Shown: one piece after another, positions 11,454 through 23,584 of the stretch
How positions within the stretch are numbered: position 1 is the stretch's first letter
Layout: the number at the start of each line of letters is the position of its first letter
NCBI GenBank assembly: GCA_022836615.1
Contig: MU405360.1
Span: forward strand, 27,538 to 91,537
DNA from: Annulohypoxylon bovei var. microspora
Taxonomy: Eukaryota; Ascomycota; Sordariomycetes; Xylariales; Hypoxylaceae
Direction: 5' to 3'
Length of the DNA stretch: 64,000 nt
The notes under the pieces: generated by a model
Seen by the model: only the letters and a program-made list of their open reading frames with translations
Told to the model about the DNA's origin: nothing
The model's database searches: none
Position numbers and translations under genes: made by a program

Positions 11454-12512
11454 CAGCGGGAAAGAAATTCCAGTCCTGAAGCTAGGTTCTTATTGCCCTT
11501 TTTCGGCCCTCGCTAGGTCGGGGCCCCGAAGGAATGTGGATGAGGTTTGTGGGGTAAAAGCTGGGGTAAGTTGAGGACTATACCTATGTCGATCGGTTGG
11601 TGGTCATGATCTCCCCGGCGAGTACCTCTTCTAGGTATCCCGCACGTAAACCTGGTATTCGACGTTTCCGAAGAAAGGTGTGACTCTCCGCAACTAGAGA
11701 GGATGGGTAAGGTATATGGTCTGACATTTGATATTGACCCCGTTGAAGATGATTCTATAAGAGTAAAACCAATTTTACCTTGAATTTTTCTCCAATTGAT
11801 TAATACTTTCTACTACAGGTCTCTTTAATGTTCGTGGCCAGAATAAGTTGACTGTCTGAGCGGAGTTACCTGTGCTTCGTCTGTATTGTACTCTATGTTC
11901 CGATGCCTATAGAAGGCAAGTCAAACTTGATATTCTACACTCATTTAGATACCTAGTAGTCATTAATGAATTAGGTCAAATGGATGCCCAAGACCTAATC
12001 AACTTGAGCCAAGTCTATACGGCTACCAAGTTGCTTCCCTAACCTCGTGATAAGCTCATCAAATAAAGTGACACTGAGATAGATATTCTGTATCGTACTG
12101 ACTTTCCTTACGCCGGATGGAATCATGTTATGAGCGCAAGAGAGGTAGGCGGCAAGGTTTGGTTAGATCGCTTGGAAATCTTGATAAACTGCACTTATGC
12201 AGTTACAGCAGCTGCTTTGAAATAGAGGGGATAAAAAAAAGCAAGGAGTAAGAACGCCATAAGACGAGACACCTACTGTATAGATCAACACTATCACATA
12301 TATAGAATCGTTGTAAAAAGAGCTTAAATTGAGTGCAACCGATCTGAAGAGAAGTGATTCACACTCGACAGGTAATGAATCCGCCGGACCAGCTCTGCAG
12401 TCAGCCCGTCTATAGCAAAAGAACATCCTTCACGGGTACCTGCACCAACCCAATGTTACTCCGAGTTCCCCTATCCCTCGACCACCAGAAGTAATTAGTG
12501 GCATTTCTGTGT
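11454..12512. other. Intergenic, MFS promoter and NTF2 3' flank
   Basis: Non-coding, about 1.06 kb, AT-rich from 11740 to 12300. It should contain the promoter of the MFS gene and the 3'UTR of NTF2, both on the minus strand. The minus-strand ORF at 12163-12426 shows no recognisable coding signal. Confidence 0.6.
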
Positions 12513-13295
12513 CTATGCGTAGACAAGCTTGAAGATGTCGTTGTGGACGTAGTACTGGGTCTGCCCGTTGATGTTCTCGGGAACTAGGTAGAATGTCTGG
12601 GTGTAGCTCATCGGTCGCTGTTCCTCATCCACCTAATCGTCTAAGTTAGGCTTTATGTCGTGTCGTTTAAAGGAAAGGGGAAAAGCCAATAGACTTACCA
12701 GAAGCTGACCGGTCACAAGAACCATAATGTGGTCTGGCGCGACACCGGGCTGGGGATCCATAGTAGCCACCTGGTGCTTGATCTGCTGGAAGGGCAAGGC
12801 CTGGGAGATTGTGTAAGTTTTTCCCCTTCCTTTTATTTCTTGTGCAACATTTTGTTAATTGATGCCTTACCTGAAGCTTCTCGATGATGGAAGGGGTGCC
12901 CTTGAATGAAGCGGACTCGAAAGTCAACATGGAGCCCTCACGCTGCACAATCGTTAGTTAATATCTCTTTAAAGCAACATACTCAAGATAGCGCATACGT
13001 AGAGGGTAGCCAGGCCCGATCGGTCCTGATCGAACTGGTTGTAGTAGTATTGGACGAATAAAGCTACATAGGTAGGCGCATGTTAGCTTGGGCCGCGAGA
13101 TCGTTACCGAGTCGACGAGGTAAAGAGTAATTTAAATAGGAGGCACATACTCGCAACCTCTTCCAGATCTACTCATTCTATTAGTATATAACTCTACATT
13201 TAATAAGGAACCCAAAAGCCCTCGAATTTTAGGGAGTAAAATTCGACGCGTCGCAGAATGAGGGAGGGGGAGGGGGAGGACCTACTCGCAGACAT
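12513..13295 (-). CDS. NTF2: Nuclear transport factor 2
   Basis: Small dimeric carrier that returns Ran-GDP to the nucleus by binding FxFG nucleoporins. The gene is broken into six tiny exons and no single ORF reveals it: 13286-13295, 13151-13168, 12999-13063, 12871-12942, 12699-12800 and 12513-12632. Joined, they encode 128 residues against 125 in yeast. Recognisable blocks in order are MSANLEEVA, FVQYYYNQFDQDRSGLATLY, REGSMLTFESASFKGTPSI, ALPFQQIKHQVATMDPQP, HIMVLVTGQLLVDEEQRPMS and the C-terminal YYVHNDIFKLVYA. All introns start with GT and end with AG; the frame closes exactly (387 bases). The first two exons are only 10 and 18 bases long. Confidence 0.93.
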
Positions 13296-14405
13296 CTTGA
13301 AGGGGATTATTGTCTGTGAGACAGTTGTGTGGGGAGTAGTATTCGATGGATGGTTATGGTTTAGAAAGACAAAAAGACGTGCGTAAACTTATCACACGAG
13401 TACGACGAAACGAGAAAAAAAAGATGTTTTGTTATTGTAATTGTTAAAAGATGGAGAGAAGAAGTGAGGCCATTCAGGTTGGACTTTTGGAGGGGCATTC
13501 TTAGAGGGAGTCCCACTTATTCCTTTGTGCTAAATTTGTTTTGGACACCTGCTCTGGCGGGGTAATCTTAATTTTAATTTTTTTGTTTTAGTTTTACAGT
13601 TCACCCCCTGAAATAATGTTAGTACGCTTTTCTGAAACTACCGATTTGCACTAGGGTATAAAAGTTTCGAGCAGGGCTTTAATACGTATTATCGAAACAT
13701 ATATAATTTTTATGTTTTTTCATATAAGATTTTAAAGATACAATTAGTATTCTCTAACATATAAAAAAAAGTATATATTTTAACGATAAGATCTCGTTAC
13801 TTTATTTAGGGTTGAAACCTGGTATAATACTTCTATAACAAGCATTAATAAAGTACCGAAACAGGTTCGTACTAACATTATTACAGGGGGCCGACTGTAG
13901 TCGCCCAGTTGTATCCTGTACCTATCTGTTTGATTATGTAATATCTCTCTCCCCTTCCGATGTTTGATATTTTTCTAATTGAATGTATTTGTATCTTTGT
14001 ACCTAGATTATCTACGTATGTACTTTGTACTACCACACGTAGTACCGGTATCTCACGTGCAGATCATACCCAACATGTACATGCCTAATGCAATGTGTGT
14101 GGGTCTTTTTGTACTGTGACGTCGAAGCTTTCCTCGTCGGATCTACAGCTAGGAAACAACATCCAACCACTGATTAGTCGAATTAAAACTTTCACATAGT
14201 CACAGAGTGCTTAGAATGTGACAATTACATGTAGTTCGTTATTTCTTACCTATTTATAGGTATACTGGACACTATTCTCTCATGTCCGAGTATGAGTCTA
14301 CGTTGTTATCTCCTTGCGTTTACCTACTTCTTACCTTGAGTTCTATAATTTAGCTAAACGTAGCTGAAAATCTGGCTCTTCCTATCCCATTCACATGAAC
14401 CAGCT
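13296..14405. other. Divergent promoter region with an AT-rich island
   Basis: Region between NTF2 (-) and the FUSC-like gene (+). Bases of roughly 13560-13900 are strongly AT-rich, with many TpA steps and poly-A/T runs, and look like an old repeat degraded by RIP-type C-to-T mutation, though no transposon coding remnant is visible. The rest is ordinary non-coding DNA. Confidence 0.45.
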
Positions 14406-17400
14406 ATGGCGTCTGGTAAAGTAAAGGCCAATAATACCGTCTCTGCCGAAGAGAGCAAGCATAATGGCACGCCTGCGGAAACTGGGTTCTCTCGTCTTCT
14501 TCGCCGGCGTAGTCCCGGCACGAAACAGCATGCCCGAGATTCAATAGATTCTTTAGACAGAATATTTGATACCCGTACCGAGTCAGAAGTCCGTCGTCTT
14601 CCAGTCACCCAGAGATCTATGACCTCGGAAGATAAGCACTATGCAAACAATATTTATGGGGTCGCCGAACTAAGAGATGGCTTCTTTGATGCCGTTTTCC
14701 TTCCTCCGGAGGAAGTTGATTTCGACGATCTCATGAAGCAAGCTGAGCTGACTCTCCCGTATGCCTTCAGAAAAAGGGACCCCCTTTCTGTACGCAACTT
14801 TTTACCTAAGCAGTGGCATGAAGTCAAAGGAGTCGTCCGCCGTGTTACGACTACAAGATCTGGCATTCGACTTCTCAAGTCTTTCCTTGCTTTCTTCATA
14901 GCATATATCCTTTGCCTCGTTCCCGCAGTCCAGGCTAGACTTGGTCGTTATAGTTATATCATGGTAATTTCAACCATCATTAACCATCCCGGTAGAACCT
15001 TAGGGGCTCAGGTCGACGGGACTATTTTAACAATAATTGGCACTGCGACTGGGTTGGGATGGGGTGCGTTTGGTTTGTGGGTGTCTACCGCTTCGGCAAC
15101 AGCACGTATAGGGTATGGCGGAGTCCTTTCTGTCTTCCTCTTCATATACGTCTTCGTAATTGCTTGTCTTCGTTCGTACTATATCCGTACCTACCAAGCC
15201 GTCATCTGCGCTGGAATCGCGATCGCCTACACCTGTCTAGCCGAAGTGTCAGGAACCGAGGTTTCCTGGTCTAAACTCCTCGACTATGGGATTCCTTGGG
15301 TTCTAGGACAAGCCATCTCTCTTCTTATCTGTTTTACGGTAGTTCCTGATGCTGGCGCACGCCCATTAGCCGTAGCTCTTCATCAGGCTTTCGCTGTCAT
15401 GCTGGTAACTCTCCCTCGTACCGTCTCAAGGTTCGATAACTAACTTTTTTCAAGGATGGTCTTGGGTTAACAAGGCTAGAAAGTATGAGAACACGCCGAA
15501 GGTTAACACAGACCTTTGTCAGCATGTCACAGGCGTACAGAGATCTCGTGATCGATTTCTCAATAACACTTTTTGACCCGAAAGACGTGTTGGCCCTCCG
15601 AAACCTCATACAAGGAGTCATTCGTGCACTTCTCAGTTTGAATAGCGAAACTATATTCATTGATGGGCCAGATAACGCGCCGTGGAATAGGCTAAGCCGA
15701 GATCGACCTATACTCGACGATTTCGTCGTTGACATGGACGAGAAGTCCCGCATTCCAGGCAACGAGACAGAGAGGAGGCTGGTGAAATTTGTCGCCAGCA
15801 ATCTGGCCGAGCCGACTGAAAAAATTCTTTTGTCTATGAAATCTGCCTTGCAAAGCTGCGATGCTGTTCTCATGGAAATGTGTGGCCATCGCCAGTATCT
15901 TGGCCCTCCAAACGACGTGTCGAGCGATATCCCAGGATCGCTTGTAAAGCTGCGCAAGCGTATCATAGCCTTCAGCAACTGTCAAGACAATGTATTGGCG
16001 AGCGGTAATCTACCCTCGACATACGCGGACTCTCCCGAGGTTGTTAAGCTTTTCGCTTATTGCCGACCAGTCCACCAAGCCGCAACAGCAATTGAGGCAT
16101 TGTTAGTAAAAGTTAATCAGATGCAACAGGAGCGACCAAAGCACCCGAAATTCCATATACCGACCTATCCATTCTGGAAGGCCGCGCACCGCACGAATGC
16201 TCAGGTTCGACATGATCGAGGCGGTGTGACAGCTGGTTCCTACTTCAAAAGTTTTAACGATATAGCAGTCATTATCCAGAAGATCAAGTCTCGAGATTTT
16301 CAACCATTGCCAAGGAAAGATGACGAGGGTATCGAGAAGGATCACGAAACTTCATATGCGACAATGACGGCGGGTGAACTCGAGGATGAATGGAGTACGA
16401 ATGCGAATCATGTACGTCACGAAATCTGGAACTTTCTTCATCGATTACAGGGCTTTGAGACACGCTTTGGGCTTAAAACAGCTGTAATTACTTCACTATT
16501 ATCTATACCTGCATGGCTCTCTGAGGCTCACTGGTGGTGGGACGGCTATGAAGTTTGGTGGGCTGTCGTGATGGCATGGCTTATAATGGGTCCTCGGTAA
16601 GTTATCGTGCTCCTTGTTTAACTTGAGCCAAGTATTTCGCCTAACTTGGGTACCTACGTAGAACTGGAGGAAACATCCAAGATCTTTTTACGCGAGCGCT
16701 TTGTGCCGTCCTTGGCTCGCTCTGGGCTGGTCTATCGTATGCGGCGGGGAATGGCAACCCTTACGTTATCGCAGTCTTTGCTGTTATCTTCATGCTCCCT
16801 ATGATATATAGGTATACACAAAGCGCACATCCGGTAAGACATGCTCGAAATCTAATAGAATTAGGATATATGCTGACGTGGACGCAGAGGTCTGGACTCG
16901 TAGGCTGTATTTCGTTTACGGTTGTATCTTTGTCAGAGGTCGCTGCACAAGGCAAACCCTCACCAGCTACAATTGCCGCAACACGTGGGGCTGCTATGGT
17001 CGTTGGAGTTGTTGCATCAGTTATCGTAAACTGGGTGCTATGGCCATTTGTTGCTCGCCATGATCTTCGAAAAGCTGTAGCCTCCATGATGTTCTACTGC
17101 AGTATCGTCTATCGAAGTAAGTCAAGTTAAAGTCATAATCACTCCCTTTCACTGACACGGTCGTAGACATCGTATCGAGATACGTTTACTACGAGGAAGG
17201 AGACGAGCCTACTAAAGAAGATATACGTTCATCCGAGATACTCGAAGGGCGCCTGCGAGAGGGATTCGTGAGATTAAGACAGCTCTTGGTGAGATCATAA
17301 TCTCGATAATTTATCAAACAGTCACATTAATAATAATTAGGGTCTCACGCGCCACGAGATACGTCTTCGAGCTCCTTTCGACCCATTGCCATACTCGGCA

Positions 17401-18000
17401 CTCATCGATGCTTGCGAGAGGTTCTTCGAATATATAGTCACTGCCCGGCAAGCGTCTTTATTTTACCATCCCCATTTTATTAGAGACAATACCGATTTTG
17501 CCGCAGCTCTGCTAGGCCATAGGAGAGACGCAATTGCGACCATCTTGACAAACCTTTATGTCCTTTCAGGGGCACTGCGTGCTGATAGAAAGGTGCCCGT
17601 AAGTCTGCAGTTAAAGCCTTAAATATTACTATGATAACGAAGAAAAGAAATGCTAAAAATTGAACCTGACAGAAATATCTTCCAAGCGCCGCAGCTTCGA
17701 GGAAACAGCTATTAGATACGATGAGAGCACTAGAGGCTGAACTCGCGGCGAGTGGGAAATTAAGTGCTGACGAAAAGTCCGAGGGGAGAAAGTGGGCACA
17801 GATATATAGCTATTCATACAATGAGAGTTTGACTGGCTGCGTTGAGCAGTTGGAGGAGCTGGAGAAATATACCAAGGCCGTCGTCGGCGAACAGGGGTAA
17901 GATGATTCTTTTGATATAACTATACTATTATGGGATAAGACTAACAAACTGACTTAGGTTTGACTGTCCTTACACAGACCAAGACTGGCCGAAGAGTTGA
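14406..18000 (+). CDS. Multi-pass membrane protein, FUSC/ArAE-type with DUF2421 (Bre4-like)
   Basis: Putative membrane transporter of the aromatic-acid-exporter/fusaric-acid-resistance fold; the fungal group includes fission yeast Bre4 (brefeldin A sensitivity). Substrate and membrane are unknown. Eight exons (14406-15404, 15455-16596, 16662-16833, 16888-17116, 17167-17288, 17341-17598, 17673-17896, 17958-18000) give 1062 residues in frame. A hydrophilic N-terminus is followed by a first cluster of about six helices (residues about 155-330, starting LLKSFLAFFIAYILCLVPAV). A long soluble middle follows, then a second helix cluster (TAVITSLLSIPAWL, WAVVMAWLIMGPR-TGGNIQDL, SGLVGCISFTVVSL, MVVGVVASVIVNWVLWPF) and a helical C-terminal domain ending in a Cys and Trp-containing tail (FDCPYTDQDWPKS). 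The repeated two-half layout is typical of the family. Intron 3 removes 54 bases between SAHP and RSGLVG. Confidence 0.88.
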
Positions 18001-18555
18001 AATTTCGCTCCTACACAAAATGGCGTACTTAATGCTTTTTACCGGCATCATCCACGACGGTTTATGGTAGGTACCTAGGCCACTTATGAGACACGATCTA
18101 GCCAATCACCTCGCGCATAGTATGTGCTGTCCACGTTGCGGAATGATTGGTCAATTCCGTCCCCGAGATATTCACCACCCTGTTCGATTTCCCTGTCCCA
18201 TACCAAATTGTGTCCTCGGGGGTTGTAGCTTTTTTAAACTTAGCCTACAAGCACGTGCATTGTCGCCGCGACGATTATTCTGTATTAAGGAAGCTTTAAG
18301 AGATGGAATTTAGAACAGCACCCAATTCCACGTGGATCTTCGATCGAATAACATGACCCAACCTGCTGGGCTCATCAAGACTTGGCGCCTAGACTAGGTA
18401 GGTACATATCTATATGAAGACCGCGCACCGCCCCTGACGAGGTGGCATTTGATCGTCAGCATCTGAAATCTCAATTTCTATTCCTCGGGTCGCTTCACTA
18501 GGCCGTCCTTCGTGTCTATATAAAGTCTTTCGTTTAATATTTCAAATTCCCAACA
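18001..18555. other. Intergenic, promoter of the histidine phosphatase gene
   Basis: Non-coding. It holds the 3' flank of the FUSC-like gene and the upstream region of the next gene, including a TATAAA-type element at 18517-18524. The short ORF at 18086-18313 has no coding support. Confidence 0.6.
18517..18524 (+). promoter_or_regulatory. TATA-like element of the histidine phosphatase gene
   Basis: TATATAAA lies 32 bases before the start codon, so a short leader is implied if it is used. Position and match are good, but transcription start data would be needed to confirm it. Confidence 0.45.
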
Positions 18556-19804
18556 ATGTTAGCTACTTCCATCTTCGTTTTCCTCTCCCTAAGTTCAACC
18601 GGCCTCGGTTGGGAATGGGGGAAAAGTGGGAAATGGACCAGTAAGCAAAGGACGACTTGCCATGGTGGAGAGTCGACTATCAACTACACAACGATTGCTG
18701 GTTTCTTCCAACAGGACGATTCCTCCACTGTTGCAAAAACATTCGACTATGTATGGCCCGGTTGCTACATATCGTTGTTGACATTGCCACTGACAAGAAG
18801 TAGACTACGACTAACTATGGGCTTATTAACCGGACGTATCCAACCGATGATAAATTTGACCCGGCGAATGAGAAGACGCAATGGGAACGGTTCGCGTACT
18901 ATGTGAACACTCTGAATCAGGATTCTGACAAGAATACCCAATATAAGGTCCTGTTCATGGCTCGCCACGGCGAGGGTTATCATAACGCAGCTGAAACTTA
19001 CTACGGTACTCCTGCTTGGAACGTAGGTTCCTCATAAATCGGCGTGTCTATGTGATATAGTCTAACAGTGCATAGTGTTATTGGGGACCACTTGAAGGGA
19101 ACGGAACGACAGTCTGGAGAGATGCTCGACTGACCGATGCTGGTATAGCCCAATGTACTAAGGCAAGCACCTTCTGGAAAAATGCCTTAGCTGTTGAGAA
19201 GATCCCGGCCCCGCAGTCTTATTATAGCAGCCCTCTACTCCGTTCATCAACAACTGCAAACTTAACCTTCAATGGCCTTGACCTTCCCGCGGGGAGACCA
19301 TTCGCGCCGACGATCAAGGAATATTTTCGCGAAGGTATATCTATGCGTACCTGTGACGAGCGATCGAACAAGACGTACATTCATTCCTTGCTTCCAGCAT
19401 TCAAGTTTGAGGAAGAGTTCACCGAAGACGACGAGCTATGGAAGGGTTATGAAGGAGAAACCTCTGACGCGCAACTAAAGAGGACCAGGATCGTCTTGGA
19501 CGATATTTTCAGCAATGACGACAGCACGTGGATTAGCATCACAAGCCACTCCGGCCAAATCAGCACGAATCTCAAGGTACTGAATCACATCACGTTCAGC
19601 TTGTCGACCGGCCAGGCGATCCCGGCGCTTATCAAGGCAGAGAATCTCCGTAAAGTCGAGTCAGCCACCACCACCGTTCAATCGTGGACAGCTGAGGCCA
19701 CATGCAACGCGCCTCCGGTAACAAGTATATCGGGTCAAGGTTGCATCTGCTCAAGTTCTACGGCTTCATTAGCCGCGGCTACGGCTACAACAACCGCAGC
19801 GTAG
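18556..19804 (+). CDS. Secreted histidine phosphatase (phosphoglycerate mutase-like)
   Basis: Member of the histidine phosphatase (branch 1, phosphoglycerate-mutase-like) superfamily, predicted to be secreted; the natural substrate is unknown. Exons 18556-18750, 18804-19022 and 19076-19804 encode 380 residues. A signal peptide is evident (MLATSIFVFLSLSSTGLGW). The catalytic phospho-acceptor motif is MARHGEGYHN with His at about residue 120, and the second active-site His lies in ITSHSGQIS. The conserved Arg/Glu region RDARLTDAGIAQC is also present. Intron 1 has a GTATGG donor and without it the ORF breaks after FDY; intron 2 follows GTPAWN. A Ser/Thr/Ala-rich C-terminal tail follows, and an AATAAA polyadenylation-like signal lies about 55 bases downstream of the stop. 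Confidence 0.9.
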
Positions 19805-20996
19805 AGCGAGTAATTTATATGAATCAGAAAATAGAGCAAGACAATTAGTGTAATGTTAATAAAAACAACTGCTAGCATTTCATCCCTATTCTAATGCAAC
19901 ACACACTGTCTAGGCCTAGAAGCCCTACCTATAGTAGTAACAAGTTCGCCCGGATGCAACCTTCGGACGCAAGGAAACCTCACAGGCCAACTCTCAAGCC
20001 CCACGAGGTTTCCAGGTTCGTTCTGCGCGCGAAAATTCCTGGGAAGAGGCTTACAGGTTGTAATTAGCCAAGCCAATTTGCTGCAAGTGATACCGTGGTA
20101 CGATGATGCATGCCCACGACTCCAATTCTTAGCTTCCACCTTCCTTCTTGGAGTGTCATCGCCACATTAGTGGTCTAGCCGACAGATGACTCGGCGATTA
20201 GTCAAGATGATGCAAAGAACAAGTCGCAGGGCAGATATCACCGCGTTTGCTAGCGTCGAGCTGGATTGCTTCGCGACTTGCCGTCTCTTCTCGGCAACCA
20301 TCCCGAATATTCACACTAATGCTATTACAAAGTGATTACGTGCATAGAATCCCAGAATCTGTTCCTCAAATCGGCCCCGACGGAATTCTGAACCGGGCCA
20401 TCCAAAATTACGTAACAGGAGCTGAATATACGAGACCTCGGTTTCCACCTTAATAAGCTAGACAACTTTCTCCTGACCATCGGTATATGTGGTATACAGC
20501 TCGAGGATCAAAGCTACTCTCCTCCCTTTCGTACCGATATCTTAGCGCCATAGATGTGTTATAATCACGCACGTCATGTAATCCAGAACGGCCCCTTTCG
20601 ATCCACGGCAATCTATAGGGTGAAATGTATCATGGGATGATGGGAATGCTTCCCTTCCTACTAGGTCGTCCCGCGAGCTTAAGGGATATTTCGGTTCGGT
20701 TCCGGCCGTTCGTAACGTTCTCGCACACTCTCTTGCTGCCGCATAGCATATCGAGTTGTTCCACTTCTGCAAGAAACGATTACGATAATCCGATGAGTCG
20801 GCACTTAGAAATGTGTGTGGCTAAAGAGTTAATTCCCTGAACTTGTTTGAAGCGGGCCTCTATAAGTGATATGGAATCTAGGATCAACTCTAAAAGCCCC
20901 AAAAACTATTTTAGATAAGTTCACGGCACCCTTCTTGCTGCTGCCGTAGGTAGGTAGGTTGTGCCAACGAGCTATTCTTGTTACCCACTAGCAGAT
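19805..20996. other. Intergenic, promoter of the FAD oxidase gene
   Basis: About 1.2 kb with no supported gene. It contains the phosphatase 3'UTR and the upstream region of the FAD oxidase, with a GTAGGTAGGTAGG microrepeat at about 20946-20958. In-frame reading from 20961 begins at a GTG and is not a plausible start. Confidence 0.6.
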
Positions 20997-23227
20997 ATGC
21001 GGACTCTCCTTGCCTTAAACCTCTTTGCGTTATCTGTGGGCGTCAAGTGCGCCAACTTCGCCTTCGAGGAAGATCAGCTCACTGAGGCCGACTTTGGAGA
21101 TTTTTCGGCTATCGCTTTTGGAAATGCGTCGGTCGTGGACTCGCTAGATTATGACGAGCCGGACTGTAGGGAGTATCCAGGAAGCGACAACTGGCCCCTG
21201 GAGGAAGAATGGTCGCGGCTGAACGGGTCTCTAGGAGGCGCCTTGATCAAAGGGGTCCCGCCCGCGGCGGTATGTTACGATGGGCCTTACAAAGATGCAG
21301 ATGCGTGTACGTTTCTCGTCCGGAACTCGAGCATGAACCGTTTTTATATAGACAACCCGGTCACCGTGTTGAGCGAATGGGGTGAGGGCGATACCTGCCA
21401 CGCGACGCTTCAACCGCAGAGCGGCGAAAACTGCACACAAGGTGCTTTTCCTGCCTTCGTCATTAACGCTACAACTGTGAGGCAAATACAGATCGGTGTC
21501 AACTTTGCTAGGAACAGGAATCTTCGGCTGGTTATTAAGTGAGTTATCTCTTCAAGCTAAACATGTCTGGTCAACAAATACAGCCAAACCAAGCGGTGAT
21601 AATCTGACTGACACAATATCCTTTTCTTCTTCATAGGAACACCGGACACGACTTCGTCGGCCGGGCGTCTGGCTTAGGAAGTCTCAGCATCTGGACACAC
21701 TACCTGAAAGACTTCCAATACCTGCCCCTTTATCAGGTTGGCGAATACAGAGGTGGTGCAGCTAGGGTCGGCGCCGGTATCGAGAGCTGGGAGATGTTTT
21801 CCCAGATGGACAAGTACAATACCACGTTTGTGGTCGCCGGGGGTTACACCGTGGGGGCTTATGGTGGCTGGATGGCTGGTGGCGGTCACTCCGCTTTAGC
21901 TTCCAAGTACGGTCTTGGGGCTGACCAAGTTCTGTCCCTCCAGGTCGTCACGGCTGACGGCAGGTTCGTCACTGCGGATCCAGATCAGAATACTGACTTA
22001 TTCTATGCGTTACGTGGCGGTGGGGGAAGTAAGTAATTCCCTAGACCTTGATTAAGTTTCATTAATCAAGTTGAATCACGCCGGTTGGCTGACGATAGAA
22101 TGCAGGTACTTTCGGCGTCGTGATCTCAGCTGTAGTCAAAGCCCACCCGTACACAACAATACTCGCGACCTCTTTAAGTTTTTCAACGGGTGGGCCTAAT
22201 AATGTCGAAAATTTCTGGAAGGGCTTCGATTTGTACCATGCATTTGGTATAGCTATAGTCGATAATGGTGGTACAGCATGGTACGTATGGGATATAATCC
22301 TCGATGCCTCCCGTTTCAAAAATTGTCTGTGTTCGTCAATGTGTACTAACGACTCGATAGTATGTCGCATCATTTCACCCCTATATCCTCACCCTTACCT
22401 TCGTCCCTCTCGGTATATTAATATGTAGAACGACAGATAGCTACGTGTCTAAGATGGCATCCAGCAACGACAGCTACAGCTTCATGACGGACATCGAGCT
22501 CCCCGACGTATCAGAGGATTTCCTATCCGCATTCGTACAACCGCTCCTCGACGACCTCCAAGCCGCCGGCCTCAGCGTAACCACCCGAGCGCCGTACCCA
22601 GCGACGAACTGGCTCGCCTCGGCCAGGGCGGGCATCGGCGACGCTCCGGGCAGCTCGCGGTTCGCCAGCCGGCTACTCCCGCGCGCCAACTTCGAGGACG
22701 TGAACTCGGACCTGTTCCAGGCGACGCAGCTCGCGCTGCGCATGTCCGTCGAGGAGGGATACCGCTTCCACGGCATCCACATACAACCTACCGAGGCGGT
22801 GGCCGGCTACCCGGGCGCGGCCAACGCCGTCAACCCCGCGTTCCGGACCGCTATCATGCACGCCGACCTGTTCGACAACGCGGCCCTGAGGGGCCTGTCG
22901 CCGGCAGCGTTCAAGGAGACGCACGCCAGGCTCGCGACCGCGATGGACCGGTGGCGCGCGGTGACGCCTGGTGCCGGCGCGTATATCAACGAGTGCGACG
23001 TCGAGGAGCCCGACTGGCAGCAGGCGTTCTTCGGGGCGAACTACAATAGGCTGTTGGCTATTAAGCGCGCTAGGGACCCGTGGGGCGTGTTTTATGCGCC
23101 GACGACGGTGGGGAGCGAGGCCTGGGAAGTGCGCACGGAGGATGATATGCCGACGCAGAATGGGCTGCTGTGTAGGGCTGGCTCTTCAGGGGTGGAGAGG
23201 AGGGCTAGGAAGGGGATGGGGTTGTGA
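20997..23227 (+). CDS. Secreted BBE/VAO-type FAD-linked oxidoreductase
   Basis: Flavin oxidase with an FAD_binding_4 domain and a C-terminal berberine-bridge (BBE) domain; fungal relatives oxidise alcohols, sugars or secondary metabolites outside the cell, and the substrate here is unknown. Exons 20997-21538, 21637-22028, 22106-22280 and 22441-23227 give 631 residues. The signal peptide is MRTLLALNLFALSVGVKC. The NTGHDFVGRASG motif holds the His (about residue 185) that in this family binds FAD covalently. GGWMAGGGHSALASKYGLGAD and RGGGGSTFGVV are FAD-contact segments. The BBE tail is YINECDVEEPDWQQAFFG followed by WGVFY. No Cys is seen at the second covalent site, so mono-covalent FAD is likely. 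The third intron is the least sure: GTACGT at 22281 to TAG at 22440 keeps frame and alignment, but an alternative pair (GTATGG to GATAG near 22360) would add about 25 residues. The last exon is notably GC-rich. Confidence 0.9.
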
Positions 23228-23584
23228 GGGAAAGGGGATCTTACGGCTTATGGGGTAGGTGTGGCGGACTGTTATATGGATATACGAGATTCTATGTTGT
23301 ATCTGTACGAAGAACCTCTGTTTAGGTGGGTTTTCGAGAATTCTTGTCATCTTAGCCTTCGTTGTTCTGGAGGGTTTCGTGCCTATTAAATCTCGTAGTA
23401 TCATGTTTCTATCGCCTACCACGCTCAACCAGGCCACCCGCTCCGCCAATCAGAACCCGGTGCACCGCTCCGCGTACCAGCTTGACCTCGAGGTCCACTG
23501 TTCATGAATACTTTTTAGCGCAGAGCCTAAACTCCGCAAAATTCCGCAAATATAGCAGAATATTTACGCAACGGTAGCCCCGTT
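23228..23584. other. Spacer before the MetRS pseudogene
   Basis: No gene. A GC-rich patch at about 23415-23505 stands out against AT-rich flanks and keeps one frame open (reading QATRSANQNPVHRSAYQLDL), but I cannot assign it to a family; it could be part of the same decayed insertion as the neighbouring pseudogene. Confidence 0.35.

Noticed and set aside
20961..20996. Earlier start for the FAD oxidase at 20961
   Set aside because: The codon there is GTG; the ATG at 20997 gives a clean signal peptide.
14406..23227. Secondary-metabolite gene cluster
   Set aside because: No backbone synthase, P450, methyltransferase or cluster regulator is present; an oxidase and a transporter alone are not enough.
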